A stretch of 64,000 nt of DNA from CALWPV01 sp045632125 (GCA_045632125.1 JAZQWC010000089.1:145463-209462); one strand, 5' to 3'. Counted from the stretch's first letter, positions 24,941-33,934 are shown. Program-made: numbers and translations. The notes: a model not told the origin generated them from the sequence alone.

Positions 24941-25729
24941 ATGAAAAAACTTATGGCAATTGTAATGGCAGCGCTGATGATTATGACCTGTATGGTTGGC
25001 TGTGGTAAGGAAGAAGAAAAGACAGTTGTTGTTGGTTACACAATTTATGCTCCTATGAACTATCTTGATGAAGATGGCGAACTGATCGGTTACGATACCG
25101 AACTTGCAGAAGCCGTATTTGAAGGCCTTGGTTACAAGGTAGTCTTCCAGGAAATCGATTGGGATAGCAAATACACCGATCTGGATTCCGGAACCATCGA
25201 TTGTGTATGGAACGGCTTTACCTGCAACACCGCTGACAGCGACGGTATCCTTCGTTCCGAAAAAGTTGACTTCTCCTTTAACTACATGGAGAATCGTCAG
25301 GTGATCATTGCCAAGGCTGATGCAGGCATCGCTACTGCAGCTGATCTGGATGGCTTGACCGCAGCTGCTGAGAGCGGCTCTGCCGGTGAAAGCTATGCTG
25401 AAACTCTGGAAGGCGTAACCGTTAAGGGTTATCCCAAACAGACCGATTGCTTGTTCGAGGTAAATGCCGGTACCGCTGATTTCGCAGTATTGGATGCACA
25501 GCTGGCTAAGAGCTATGCAGGCCAGGGCGACTACGCTGACATCGTGATCGTAGATGGACTTTCCAGCGACGTTGAATACTATGCTGTAGGCTTCAAGAAA
25601 GGCAGCGACCTGACTGCTAAGGTTAACGAACAGTTTGATAAGCTGGGCAAAGATGGCACCATCGCTGAGCTGGCTGAGAAATACGAAGTGGCTAACACCG
25701 CTATCACCGATTTCTCCGATCAGAAATAA
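24941..25729 (+). CDS. amino-acid ABC transporter substrate-binding lipoprotein
   Basis: 262 residues. The lipobox MVGC puts the lipidated Cys at 21. The mature part is a family 3 solute-binding protein (TVVVGYTIYAPMNYLDEDGELIGYDTELAEAVFEGLGYKVVF; FTCNTADSDGILRSEKVDFSFNYM; AAAESGSAGESYAETL). It probably binds a polar amino acid such as cystine, glutamine or arginine; the exact ligand is not clear. It is followed by a permease and an ATPase. A stem-loop separates it from the permease, which often keeps the binding protein in excess. Confidence 0.92.
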   Translation: MKKLMAIVMAALMIMTCMVGCGKEEEKTVVVGYTIYAPMNYLDEDGELIGYDTELAEAVFEGLGYKVVFQEIDWDSKYTDLDSGTIDCVWNGFTCNTADSDGILRSEKVDFSFNYMENRQVIIAKADAGIATAADLDGLTAAAESGSAGESYAETLEGVTVKGYPKQTDCLFEVNAGTADFAVLDAQLAKSYAGQGDYADIVIVDGLSSDVEYYAVGFKKGSDLTAKVNEQFDKLGKDGTIAELAEKYEVANTAITDFSDQK

Positions 25730-25767
25730 GAGAAACATGGTTTTAAGTAAATAAAAAGAAAACATTC

Positions 25768-25799
25768 AGGTCGGAGGCGGCTTATGCCGTGTCCGACCT
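25768..25799 (+). other. intra-operon stem-loop between binding protein and permease
   Basis: AGGTCGGA (25768-25775) pairs with TCCGACCT (25792-25799), with an inner GGC-TTAT-GCC helix. No T-run follows, so it probably acts as an mRNA-stabilising or attenuating element. Confidence 0.75.
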
Positions 25800-25848
25800 T
25801 AGCCCTGAAAAAAGGGTAGTATGATTTTGGTTTTTTGGAGAGAATAAT

Positions 25849-26544
25849 ATGTCTTTTTTAGAAGTAACAGCCTTTTTGTTTGACGGTTTTAAAATATCTT
25901 TGTTAATTTTTGCAGTGACCCTGCTGGTGGGCGCACCCTTGGGTCTGCCCATTGCCTTTTGTTCCATGAGCCGATTTAAGCCGGTTAGAGCAGCATCGAA
26001 GATCGTTGTATGGATCGTGCGCGGCGTGCCGTTGATGTTGCAGATTTTCATTATTTTCTATGTGCCGGGCCTTTTGTTCGACGCCCCGATCTTCAGCCAG
26101 ATGGACCGGTTTTTCTTTGTTAACTATGGAATCAACGACGCAGGCCGCATCATTGCGGTGCTGTTGGCCTTTTCGATTAACTATGCATGTTATTTTTCCG
26201 AGATTTATCGTGGCGGTATTGAAAGTATTTCAAAGGGGCAGTACGAGGCCGGCTATGTGCTGGGTCTGACTAAAAAACAGATCTTTCGCAATATTATTTT
26301 GAAACAGGTAATTCAGCGAATCGTTCCGCCCATGTCCAATGAGATCATCACCTTGATCAAGGACACAGCCTTGGCGAACTGTATTATTGTTTGTGAGATC
26401 ATTAAACAGGCCAAGGAATTGGCGGCCACTAAGGCCCTTGTTTGGCCGCTGTTCTATACAGGCGTGTTCTATTTGATCTTTGTAGGTATTTTGACCATCG
26501 TCCTGGGCAAGGTGGAAAAGAAGCTCAGTTATTTCAGAAGTTAA
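25849..26544 (+). CDS. amino-acid ABC transporter permease
   Basis: 231 residues with about five membrane helices and the HisM/GlnP-type loop (SIKGQYEAGYVLGLTKKQIFRNIILKQVIQRIVPP), which docks with the ATPase. KIVVWIVRGVPLMLQIFIIFYV near the N-terminus is typical of the family. The ATPase gene follows 12 bases later. It likely functions as a homodimer in a type I importer. Confidence 0.94.
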   Translation: MSFLEVTAFLFDGFKISLLIFAVTLLVGAPLGLPIAFCSMSRFKPVRAASKIVVWIVRGVPLMLQIFIIFYVPGLLFDAPIFSQMDRFFFVNYGINDAGRIIAVLLAFSINYACYFSEIYRGGIESISKGQYEAGYVLGLTKKQIFRNIILKQVIQRIVPPMSNEIITLIKDTALANCIIVCEIIKQAKELAATKALVWPLFYTGVFYLIFVGILTIVLGKVEKKLSYFRS

Positions 26545-26556
26545 AAGGTGAAAATT

Positions 26557-27315
26557 ATGGTGCTATTAGAAGCGAATAACATAAAGAAGAGTTTTGGAAA
26601 AACAGAGGTGCTGAAAGGAATCAGTTTTTCCCTGAATCAGGGCGAGGTACTAGCCATCATTGGTTCCTCCGGCAGTGGTAAAACAACCCTGCTGCGCTGC
26701 CTGAATTTTTTGGAAATGCCCGATGAGGGTACGATTACGGTACGCGATAAGGTCCTCTTTGATGGAACCGATAAGACCACTTTAAATGACGAAGCGATCC
26801 GTCAAAATCGCCTGCACTTTGGCTTGGTATTTCAGGATTTTAATCTGTTCCCCCAGTACAATGCGCTGGATAACGTAACGTTGGCACCGAAGCTGCTGAA
26901 GAAAGGCACTGCCGCCGAAATCGATGCTTTGGGCCGCAAGCTGCTGGATCAGGTGGGCCTTGCTGAAAAGATGGAAAACTATCCGTATCAGCTTTCCGGT
27001 GGACAAAAACAGCGTGTAGCCATTGCTCGTGCATTGGCTTTGCAGCCGGAGGTACTTTGCTTTGACGAACCCACCAGTGCTCTGGATCCGGAACTCACCG
27101 GTGAGGTGCTGCGGGTAATTCGCGGACTGAAGGATCGAGATACTACTATGATCGTGGTAACCCATGAAATGGACTTTGCTCGCAATGTGGCTGATAAGGT
27201 AATTTACATGGCCGATGGTGTGATTGAAGAAATGGGCACACCGGCCGCTGTGTTTGAGAATCCTCAGAGCGAAAAAACAAAAGCTTTTTTGCGCGGTGCG
27301 CAGAATATGTTTTGA
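26557..27315 (+). CDS. amino-acid ABC transporter ATP-binding protein
   Basis: 252 residues from ATG 26557, six bases after AAAAGGTG; a GTG at 26548 lies within that site. Walker A GSSGSGKTT, the Q-loop region FQDFNLFPQYNALDNV, the signature LSGGQKQRVAIARAL, and Walker B VLCFDEPTSALDPE with the H-loop VVTHEMDFAR are all intact. It energises the permease encoded immediately upstream. Confidence 0.95.
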   Translation: MVLLEANNIKKSFGKTEVLKGISFSLNQGEVLAIIGSSGSGKTTLLRCLNFLEMPDEGTITVRDKVLFDGTDKTTLNDEAIRQNRLHFGLVFQDFNLFPQYNALDNVTLAPKLLKKGTAAEIDALGRKLLDQVGLAEKMENYPYQLSGGQKQRVAIARALALQPEVLCFDEPTSALDPELTGEVLRVIRGLKDRDTTMIVVTHEMDFARNVADKVIYMADGVIEEMGTPAAVFENPQSEKTKAFLRGAQNMF

Positions 27316-27373
27316 GGGTAAATTAGATAAAGGATGAAGATGTAGTGGCAGGTTGAGGAAAGGAGTAGAGACT

Positions 27374-27634
27374 ATGGATAAAAAGATTGAAGAGCTATAT
27401 AAGTTGATTTTGAGTTTGGAGTCAATGGAAGATTGTTATGCCTTGTTTGATGATTTGTGCACGGCCAAAGAAATCGAAAAGATGGCGGAGCGTGTGGAGG
27501 CGGCGAAGCTGCTGCTTGAGGGTAAGACTTATAATCAGGTGATTGCGGAAACCGGCATTTCCTCGGCGACGCTGAGCCGGGTAAGCCGCTGTATGCAGTA
27601 TGGCAAGGGATATTCGAAGTTGTTGAAGAAGTAA
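27374..27634 (+). CDS. YerC/YecD family TrpR-related DNA-binding protein
   Basis: 86 residues from ATG 27374, with AAAGGAG eight bases upstream; the TTG at 27353 has none. TrpR-like helix-turn-helix: SMEDCYALFDDLCTAKEIEKMAERVEAAKLLLEGKTYNQVIAETGISSATLSRVSRCMQYG. The Gly-Ile-Ser-Ser-Ala-Thr turn is typical. These small Firmicutes proteins are usually stand-alone; the target genes are unknown. Confidence 0.92.
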   Translation: MDKKIEELYKLILSLESMEDCYALFDDLCTAKEIEKMAERVEAAKLLLEGKTYNQVIAETGISSATLSRVSRCMQYGKGYSKLLKK

Positions 27635-27645
27635 GAGAGAATAGG

Positions 27646-27674
27646 AAAAGCTCCCCGGGTTTGGGGAGCTTTTT
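27646..27674. terminator. intrinsic terminator, bidirectional
   Basis: AAAAGCTCCCC (27646-27656), 6-base loop, GGGGAGCTTTTT (27663-27674). It also faces the end of the minus-strand EamA gene at 27706. Confidence 0.9.
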
Positions 27675-27705
27675 GTATGTGGAAGATTGTGGTGTCGGTT
27701 CATAA

Positions 27706-28572
27706 TCAACCAATCGCCATGATCAGCGTGCCAACCACCATCAGCAGCAGACCAAGAAGTGCCTTTTTGGACAACCGTTCTTTAAAAACAAAGTAGGAAA
27801 AGACTACGGAAACGATGATGCTCAGTTTGTCGATGGGTACCACTACGCTGACAATACCTTTTTGAATGGCATAGTAATAGCAGAGCCAGGAGGCACCGGT
27901 GGCCACACCGGAAAGAGCGATGAACAGCAGCTCCTTCTTATCCAGAGAGGCGAGCTGTTTTTGTTTGCCTTGGCTGAAAACCACGACCCATGCCATAATC
28001 AGTACCACACAGGTGCGGATGGCAGTTCCTAAGTTGGACTCCACGCCGGAAATACCCATCTTCGCCAAAATGGAAGTCAGAGCAGCGAATACCGCGGCTA
28101 ATACAGCGTAGATCATCCAAGAGCGTTTTTCTTCATGGGCAGAGGCCTTTTTCTTTTCAATCATGAGGAAGATACCAACCGCCAGAAGCACTGTGCCGGA
28201 AAGTTTAACGGGCAGATTATCGGTTTCGCCAAAACAAATGATGGCCAGCAGCACTGTCAAAATGGTGCTGGATTTATCGATGGGTACCACCTTATTTACA
28301 TCGCCCATGGCTAAGGCCTTAAAATAGCAGATCCAGGAAGCGCCGGTGGCAAAACCGGAAAGAATCAGAAAAATCAGCGATTTGGTACTGATGGAGGTAA
28401 TTGTAGGAAGCGACCCTACCACAAACACCATGATCCAGGAAAATAGAAGAACCACAATGGTACGCAGGGCGGTGGCCACGTCAGAATCGGTTTTGCGAAT
28501 ACCGCACTTGGCCAAAATTGAAGTCAAACCCGCAAACAGAGCAGACAGAACTGCCATAAAAAGCCATGTCAT
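27706..28572 (-). CDS. EamA/DMT-family transporter
   Basis: 288 residues from ATG 28572, with GAGGTGA eight bases upstream. Two EamA repeats are evident: MAVLSALFAGLTSILAKCGI...FATGASWICYFKALAMGDVNKVVPIDKSS, and a second copy YAVLAAVFAALTSILAKMGI...VATGASWLCYYYAIQKGIVSVVVPIDKLS. About ten membrane helices. The drug/metabolite transporter family includes many exporters of amino acids and other small molecules; the substrate is unassigned. Monocistronic. Confidence 0.9.
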   Translation of the reverse strand: MTWLFMAVLSALFAGLTSILAKCGIRKTDSDVATALRTIVVLLFSWIMVFVVGSLPTITSISTKSLIFLILSGFATGASWICYFKALAMGDVNKVVPIDKSSTILTVLLAIICFGETDNLPVKLSGTVLLAVGIFLMIEKKKASAHEEKRSWMIYAVLAAVFAALTSILAKMGISGVESNLGTAIRTCVVLIMAWVVVFSQGKQKQLASLDKKELLFIALSGVATGASWLCYYYAIQKGIVSVVVPIDKLSIIVSVVFSYFVFKERLSKKALLGLLLMVVGTLIMAIG

Positions 28573-28733
28573 GAAAGTCACCTCATAATACGTAATTTGA
28601 GTTAAGTATAACACCGAAATGTGTAATCTGCAATAGATGATGGAAAAGACTGCCGAATCCGCCCGCGGCGGTTGCACGCGCCCGGCTTTAATGATACAAT
28701 GAAGATAGAACTACAGAAAAAGGAGTTTGCCCT

Positions 28734-29381
28734 ATGCAATTCGGAAATACACTCATCATTGGCGACAGCTATTCCACCTTCAAAGGATATATCCCGGAAG
28801 GCTATGCGCCCTATTATACAAATGAACCCGGTAACACCGATGTCCGTCACGTGGAGGAAACCTGGTGGCATCAGCTGCAGGCCGAAACCGACTGCCGCAT
28901 CCTGCTGAACAACAGCTGGTCCGGTTCCACCATCTGCTACACCGGCTACAACGACGTGGACTGTTCCCGGTCCTCATCCTTTATTTATCGCCTGAACTGC
29001 CTGATTGAACAGGACTTTTTCCTGGAAAATCAGGTGGACACCATTCTCGTTTTCGGCGGCACCAACGACAGCTGGGCCGGCGTCGAAAAAGGCAAGCTGC
29101 AGTATGGCAGCTGGACTAAAGCAGACCTGCACAAAGTCCTTCCAGCTGTCAGCTTCCTCATGCACCGTCTGCAAACGGCAGCGCCGCAAGCCAACATCTA
29201 TTGGATGGTGAACACCGGTCTGAACCGCAAGATTCGAAAAGGAATGCTGGAAGCCTGTGACCATTACAAGATTCAGCCGATCTGCTTCAGAAGGATCAAT
29301 AAGACCAGCGGACACCCCACGATCAAAGGAATGAAGGATATTAAAAATCAAGTCATCACTTATGTGGAGGAAACAAAATGA
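28734..29381 (+). CDS. SGNH/GDSL-type hydrolase
   Basis: 215 residues. GDSYSTF has the catalytic Ser 12, NNSWSGST is the Gly block, FGGTND (107-112) the Asn block, and SGHPT contains the catalytic His at 194. An Asp that would complete the triad is not clear. No signal peptide, so it is likely cytoplasmic. The GH18 gene starts four bases before its stop, so the two are coupled. It may remove acyl groups from the sugars on which the GH18 protein acts. Confidence 0.87.
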   Translation: MQFGNTLIIGDSYSTFKGYIPEGYAPYYTNEPGNTDVRHVEETWWHQLQAETDCRILLNNSWSGSTICYTGYNDVDCSRSSSFIYRLNCLIEQDFFLENQVDTILVFGGTNDSWAGVEKGKLQYGSWTKADLHKVLPAVSFLMHRLQTAAPQANIYWMVNTGLNRKIRKGMLEACDHYKIQPICFRRINKTSGHPTIKGMKDIKNQVITYVEETK

Positions 29382-30304
29382 ATCAATTTAAAATCGGAAC
29401 CTACATCGCCGGCTGGAATGAGGGCGGCATTAAGAAGCTGCGTTACAACTGTTTAGATTTCATCAACTATGCCTTTGCGGTACCTGCTGAGGATGGCGAT
29501 ATCCGTCCCTTTGCCAATCCTGATTTTGTGCATCAGGTAGTAAAAGAGGCCCATGAGCATGGTGTGACCATCGTGATCTCAGTGGGCGGCTGGTCCTGGC
29601 AGGATGTGCCGTTGGAAGCCACTTTTGAAAAAGCTACTGAAACACCTGAAAAGATCGAACGTCTGGCTAAGGCTATTACAGCGGTAGTAGATGAGTTCGA
29701 CTTTGACGGGGCAGACATGGACTGGGAATATCCTCGTATTCATACCGCTGCTGCCAATGAAAAACTGTTGGAACTGCTGTCAGCTGCCATGAAGGAAAGA
29801 GGAAAACTGTTAACCGCTGCCGTGTTTGCCGGTGTGAGCGCTTTAGATAATGGAAATGATCATTTGGGTAATTCGGTGAAAGATATTGTATATGGTTTTA
29901 CCGATCGAGCTTTGGAACTGTTTGATTGGATCAACCTGATGGTCTATGATGGCGGCAATGGTGCTCTGCATAGCTCTTATGATTTTGCCCTGCGCAGTGG
30001 TCGGATGTGGCGTGATGAACGTAAGGTGCCGGCAGATAAGCTGGTGCTGGGTGTTCCCTTCTATGGTCGTCCCGGTGGTGCTTATTGGAAGATCTTGGCG
30101 GCCCATCCCGATGCGGATCAGCACGACGTAAAGATGATGGGTGATATCGAGGCTCATTATAATGGTATTCCCACTTTGCAGGCAAAAACTCGCTTTGCCA
30201 TGGAAGAATTGGGCGGCGTGATGAGCTGGGAAATCTCGGAAGATGCTGAAGAAGATGACAAGAGCCTGCTGCTGGCCATGGCCAAAGAGGCAGGAAGAGT
30301 ATAA
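29378..30304 (+). CDS. glycoside hydrolase family 18 protein (chitinase-like)
   Basis: 308 residues forming one GH18 TIM barrel. SVGGWS (68-73) and DFDGADMDWEYPR (108-120) carry the D-x-x-D-x-D-x-E motif with catalytic E117. LMVYDGGN, VLGVPFYGRP and GVMSWEISED are the later barrel strands. It lacks a signal peptide and chitin-binding module, so it looks intracellular and may split short GlcNAc-containing oligosaccharides or peptidoglycan fragments. Coupled to the upstream SGNH gene by an ATGA overlap. Confidence 0.9.
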   Translation: MNQFKIGTYIAGWNEGGIKKLRYNCLDFINYAFAVPAEDGDIRPFANPDFVHQVVKEAHEHGVTIVISVGGWSWQDVPLEATFEKATETPEKIERLAKAITAVVDEFDFDGADMDWEYPRIHTAAANEKLLELLSAAMKERGKLLTAAVFAGVSALDNGNDHLGNSVKDIVYGFTDRALELFDWINLMVYDGGNGALHSSYDFALRSGRMWRDERKVPADKLVLGVPFYGRPGGAYWKILAAHPDADQHDVKMMGDIEAHYNGIPTLQAKTRFAMEELGGVMSWEISEDAEEDDKSLLLAMAKEAGRV

Positions 30305-30360
30305 ACAGATAAAGGTGCTGCGATTTTTCAAGCGGAAATCAAAGAGTGGCAGTACCGGTG

Positions 30361-30660
30361 TAAGAGAAAAGTGGTTCAGTTACGAAATGAAAATTTTGAA
30401 AAATAACTGAATCGTTCTGTTAAGTCTCTTTTTGGAAAAGTGAATAACTGAATTTATTCAGTTTTTTGGTTTCAAAGGGGGGGAGATTAACTGAAAGATT
30501 CAGTTAGTAAGAGGTAGTTGGGAGTTGAATAACTGAATATTTTCAGTTAAAACTAAAAAAACGCTTTTTGTAACTGAACAGGTTCAGTCAAAGTCCGGAG
30601 AAATTATGATTGCAACTGAACGCAGCCAATTATGTGGTTAAAACTAAAAAAGCAACTGAC
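30361..30660. repeat. array of TAACTGAA...TTCAGTTA palindromes at about 42-bp pitch
   Basis: Palindromes of 19-20 bp (TAACTGAA, 3-4 bases, TTCAGTTA) occur at 30404-30422, 30445-30464, 30488-30506, 30530-30549 and 30571-30590. Degenerate units start at 30361, 30613 and 30653. Starts are 43, 41, 43, 42, 41, 42 and 40 bp apart. The last unit doubles as a terminator. The whole 30305-30701 gap between two convergent genes is filled by this array. Spacers differ, except that AAACTAAAAAA recurs after 30549 and after 30640. Confidence 0.85.
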
Positions 30661-30686
30661 AATTCAACTCGTCAGTTGCTTTTTTG
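30647..30686. terminator. bidirectional terminator ending the palindrome array
   Basis: AAAAGCAACTGAC (ending 30660) pairs with GTCAGTTGCTTTTTT (30671-30685). It serves glpK on the minus strand and the array side on the plus strand. Confidence 0.85.
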
Positions 30687-30701
30687 ATTTATGAAATGAC
30701 T

Positions 30702-32174
30702 TTAAGCCTGACCAATGGTCTCCAGCCAGCCCTGATACAAAGCAGAGGCGTCTTCCGGCTTCATCTGCGGATATAGGCGGCGGCTTTCTGTTACCATAGC
30801 CTGAAGTGCCTGCTGGTCGGGCCAGATACCCATAACCAAACCGGCCATGAAAGCAGTGCCCAGGGCAGTTACCTCAGGATTGGCGGTCTTGCTCACAGGG
30901 ATCTGCAGAATGTCGCTCTGGAACTGCATGAGGAAATCGTTGGCACTCATGCCGCCATCCACACGCAGCGATTTGCAAGGTAGGCCCATCTCGCGTTCCA
31001 TGGCGCCCACAACATCGGTTACACGATAGGCCACGCTCTCCAAAGCCGCACGCACAATGTGGGCAGCGGTGGTTTTGCGAGTCATGCCATGGATGCTGGC
31101 ACGGCGGCCATTCTCCCACCAGGGAGCACCCAAACCTTGGAAGGTGGATACAAAATACACACCATCGGAACTGGGTACCGACTCAGCCAAAGCCTGAGAG
31201 TCGGAAGCTTTTTCAATCACACCAAGGTTATCGCGCAGCCACTGGATCGCTGCACCGGCCATAAAGATGCTGCCCTCAAAGGCATAGCGTACCTGACCAT
31301 TCAAGCCCCAGGCCACAGTGGTCAGCAGACCATTGCCGGAGAACAAAGGATCCGAACCGATGTTAGAAAGAATAAAAGCACCGGTACCATAGGTACACTT
31401 GGCTTCACTTTTTTCAAAACATAGCTGGCCGAACAACGCCGATTGCTGGTCACCTAGCACCGCGCGGATCGGGATCTCGCCGCCCAAATAGGAGGCATCC
31501 AGCATACCAAAATCGGAACCGCTTTCCTGCACACGGGGCAGGTTGGCGCGGGTCAAACCGAAAAAGTCTAAAAGTTCTTCATCCCAATCCAGAGTATGTA
31601 TATTGAACAACATGGTACGGGAAGCATTGGAATAGTCGGTGGCATACACACGGCCACAAGTAGCTTTGTAGATCAGCCAAGTATCGATGGTGCCAAACAG
31701 CAGATCGCCGGAGGCCGCCATTTCACGGGCGCCGGGCACATTCTGCAGTAGCCACTGGATCTTGGTAGCAGAGAAGTATGCATCCGGCAGCAGACCGGTC
31801 TTCTTTTGGAACCATTCATACAAACCGCGGGCCTTCAGCTGCTCGCAGGTCTCTTCGGTACGGCGGCACTGCCATACGATCGCAGGGTAAATAGGCTCGC
31901 CGCTGCGGCGGTCCCAAGCAATCAAAGTCTCGCGCTGATTCGTAATTCCAAGGCAGGCAACATCGGATGCTTGCAGCGACAGCTGCTCCAACAGACGGCG
32001 GCAAACGGAAATCTGATTCTCCCAAATTTCGATGGGATCTTCCTCCACCCAGCCAGCGTGGGGATAAAACTGATGAATTTCCTCCTGACACATGCCCACG
32101 GTGCGTCCCTGCTCATCGAACAGCAGGGCGCGCACGCTGGTGGTGCCGGAGTCGAGGGATAAAATATAAGCCAT
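30702..32174 (-). CDS. glpK: glycerol kinase
   Basis: 490 residues from ATG 32174, with GGAGAA upstream; a longer reading of 12 residues has no site. FGGY-kinase features: LSLDSGTTSVRALLFD at the N-terminus, GITNQRETLIAWDR, QWLLQNVPGAREMAASGDLLFGTIDTWLIYKAT, GDQQSALFGQLCFEKSEAKCTYGTGAF and DGGMSANDFLMQFQSDIL. It phosphorylates glycerol to glycerol-3-phosphate. No glycerol facilitator or glycerol-phosphate dehydrogenase is adjacent; the upstream neighbour is a polyphosphate kinase-like gene 65 bases away. Confidence 0.96.
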   Translation of the reverse strand: MAYILSLDSGTTSVRALLFDEQGRTVGMCQEEIHQFYPHAGWVEEDPIEIWENQISVCRRLLEQLSLQASDVACLGITNQRETLIAWDRRSGEPIYPAIVWQCRRTEETCEQLKARGLYEWFQKKTGLLPDAYFSATKIQWLLQNVPGAREMAASGDLLFGTIDTWLIYKATCGRVYATDYSNASRTMLFNIHTLDWDEELLDFFGLTRANLPRVQESGSDFGMLDASYLGGEIPIRAVLGDQQSALFGQLCFEKSEAKCTYGTGAFILSNIGSDPLFSGNGLLTTVAWGLNGQVRYAFEGSIFMAGAAIQWLRDNLGVIEKASDSQALAESVPSSDGVYFVSTFQGLGAPWWENGRRASIHGMTRKTTAAHIVRAALESVAYRVTDVVGAMEREMGLPCKSLRVDGGMSANDFLMQFQSDILQIPVSKTANPEVTALGTAFMAGLVMGIWPDQQALQAMVTESRRLYPQMKPEDASALYQGWLETIGQA

Positions 32175-32239
32175 AATGATTCTCCATATGTGTCCGCTAT
32201 GCAAGGGCATGCGGGGATGTGCCGCGGGGCGGCAAAAAG

Positions 32240-33736
32240 TTATTGTTTCAAACGTTGCTCAATTGCATCAACAACGGTCTCTAAAACCTTGATGCGGGCG
32301 TAATACTTGCTGTTGGCTTCAACGATGATCCAGGGAGCGTAGGTGGTGGAGGTGCGTACCAGCATCTCGTCCACGGCTACTTCGTACTGATCCCATTTAG
32401 CGCGGTTGCGCCAGTCTTCATCGGTGATCTTCCACTGTTTGTCGGGTGTGTTCTGACGCTCGGTAAAGCGGCGTTCCTGCTCGTCTTTGTCAATGTGCAT
32501 CCAGAACTTCAGCACGATGGCGCCGCTGTTGGCCCAGCTGGCTTCCATATTATTGATTTCTTTATAAGCTCTGCGCCATTCGTTTTCGGAGCAGAAGCCT
32601 TCCAAACGTTCTACCATTACGCGGCCATACCAGGAACGGTCGAAGATGCCCACATGACCAGCCTTGGGAACAGCCGTCCAGAAGCGCCACATGTGGTGCA
32701 TAGATTTTTCGATATCGTTGGGGGCCGAGATGGGAGTTACTGCATAGCCGCGGGGGTCCATGGCCTGGGTCAGACGCTTAATGGCGCCGCCCTTGCCGCC
32801 GGCATCCCAACCTTCAAAGGCCAGGATCACGGGGATACGCTGGCGGTATAGCTCGCTGTGCAGCTTGGTCAGTTTCTTTTGCAGCTCTTTCAGGCGTTTC
32901 TGGTATTCAGGCTTGGTCAAGGTCTTGGTCAGATCCACACCGGCCAGAGCGGAGGCGCGGAAGGTGTCAGGATGGATCTGTGCGCTTTCCTCAGCGCTCA
33001 CCTTAGGACGGGCCGCACGGGCATCGGCAGCGGCAATGGCATCTTCTAGACGTTTTACAACAGTGGAAGCAATCTTGGCGGAGGCATATTCCTTATCCTC
33101 GGCTTCGATGATGGTCCAGGGAGCATTATCGCGGTCGGTCTTTTCCAGAGCCTCTTCAGCCAACTGGAAATATTCGTCGTATTGTTCGTTGCGCTTCCAG
33201 TCGTCGGCGGTTACGCGCCAAGCAGTCTCTTTGGAGTCTTCCAACTTCTTGAAGCGTTTTTTCTGTTCCTTTTGGGAGATCACCAGGAAGAATTTGATGA
33301 GGATCATGTTGTCGTCGGTGAGTACTTCTTCGAAGGAGTTGATCTCGTCGAAGGCAGTGGCCAGACTCTTTTTGCCGGTCTTGCCGTCGAAACGGTCATT
33401 CAGCAGAATGCGGTACCAGCTGCGGTCCAAAATGGAAATACGGCCTTTGCCGGGCAGGGTATTCCAAAAACGCCACAGGAAAGGATAGTATTTTTCTTCA
33501 GGAGTCTCCTGCTGGGTGGTATATACTTTAAAGCCGCGGGGATCCAGGGGTTCGATGAGGCGGTTGATCATGGTGCCTTTGCCGGCGGCGCCCAAGCCTT
33601 CAAATACGATGGCTACGGGAATCTTTTTCTCCTTACAGATGCGCTGCAGACGTCCCAGCTTGGCATCCAGCTCTTCCATGAGAGCTTTGTATTCTTTTTT
33701 GTCCAATTTCTTCGATAAGTCGATCTTTTCTAGCAT
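32240..33736 (-). CDS. polyphosphate:AMP phosphotransferase (two-domain PPK2)
   Basis: 498 residues from ATG 33736 (AGGAGG upstream). Two tandem PPK2 domains: the first has FEGLGAAGKGT (45-55), the second has FEGWDAGGKGG (near residue 310), each followed by an Arg-rich FDRSWYGRVM-like or LDRSWYRILL-like lid. The second has the canonical GWDAGGKG loop; the first departs from it, as in class II PAP proteins where one domain may be weak. It uses polyphosphate to phosphorylate AMP to ADP. It lies upstream of glpK. Confidence 0.92.
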   Translation of the reverse strand: MLEKIDLSKKLDKKEYKALMEELDAKLGRLQRICKEKKIPVAIVFEGLGAAGKGTMINRLIEPLDPRGFKVYTTQQETPEEKYYPFLWRFWNTLPGKGRISILDRSWYRILLNDRFDGKTGKKSLATAFDEINSFEEVLTDDNMILIKFFLVISQKEQKKRFKKLEDSKETAWRVTADDWKRNEQYDEYFQLAEEALEKTDRDNAPWTIIEAEDKEYASAKIASTVVKRLEDAIAAADARAARPKVSAEESAQIHPDTFRASALAGVDLTKTLTKPEYQKRLKELQKKLTKLHSELYRQRIPVILAFEGWDAGGKGGAIKRLTQAMDPRGYAVTPISAPNDIEKSMHHMWRFWTAVPKAGHVGIFDRSWYGRVMVERLEGFCSENEWRRAYKEINNMEASWANSGAIVLKFWMHIDKDEQERRFTERQNTPDKQWKITDEDWRNRAKWDQYEVAVDEMLVRTSTTYAPWIIVEANSKYYARIKVLETVVDAIEQRLKQ

Positions 33737-33797
33737 AATGTGCCTCCTGATTGTCGCGCTTGCGCGGGAAAATGACGACGCAGAGCGCAGGAAAATC

Positions 33798-33814
33798 TTG
33801 GTCATGATGACCAA
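33798..33814. promoter_or_regulatory. palindrome upstream of the PPK2 gene
   Basis: TTGGTCA-TGA-TGACCAA, a perfect 7-bp inverted repeat at 33798-33814, about 60 bases before the start at 33736. An operator is possible; a -10/-35 pair is not clear. Confidence 0.4.
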
Positions 33815-33934
33815 ATATCTACGTTATGATTTCCAATTATTGTACCAGATATACAAGGGAAAAGCAAGGGGCGAAAATACTTTTGTCGCTGTGCGACCAA
33901 CTTTGCACAGCGAAGCAGGGAAGTCAAGTGTTTT

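Noticed and set aside
30361..30660. Possible CRISPR array
   Set aside because: The repeats are only 19-20 bp, palindromic and degenerate, with 21-23 bp AT-rich spacers, and no cas genes lie nearby. Spacing is even but repeat identity is too low for CRISPR.
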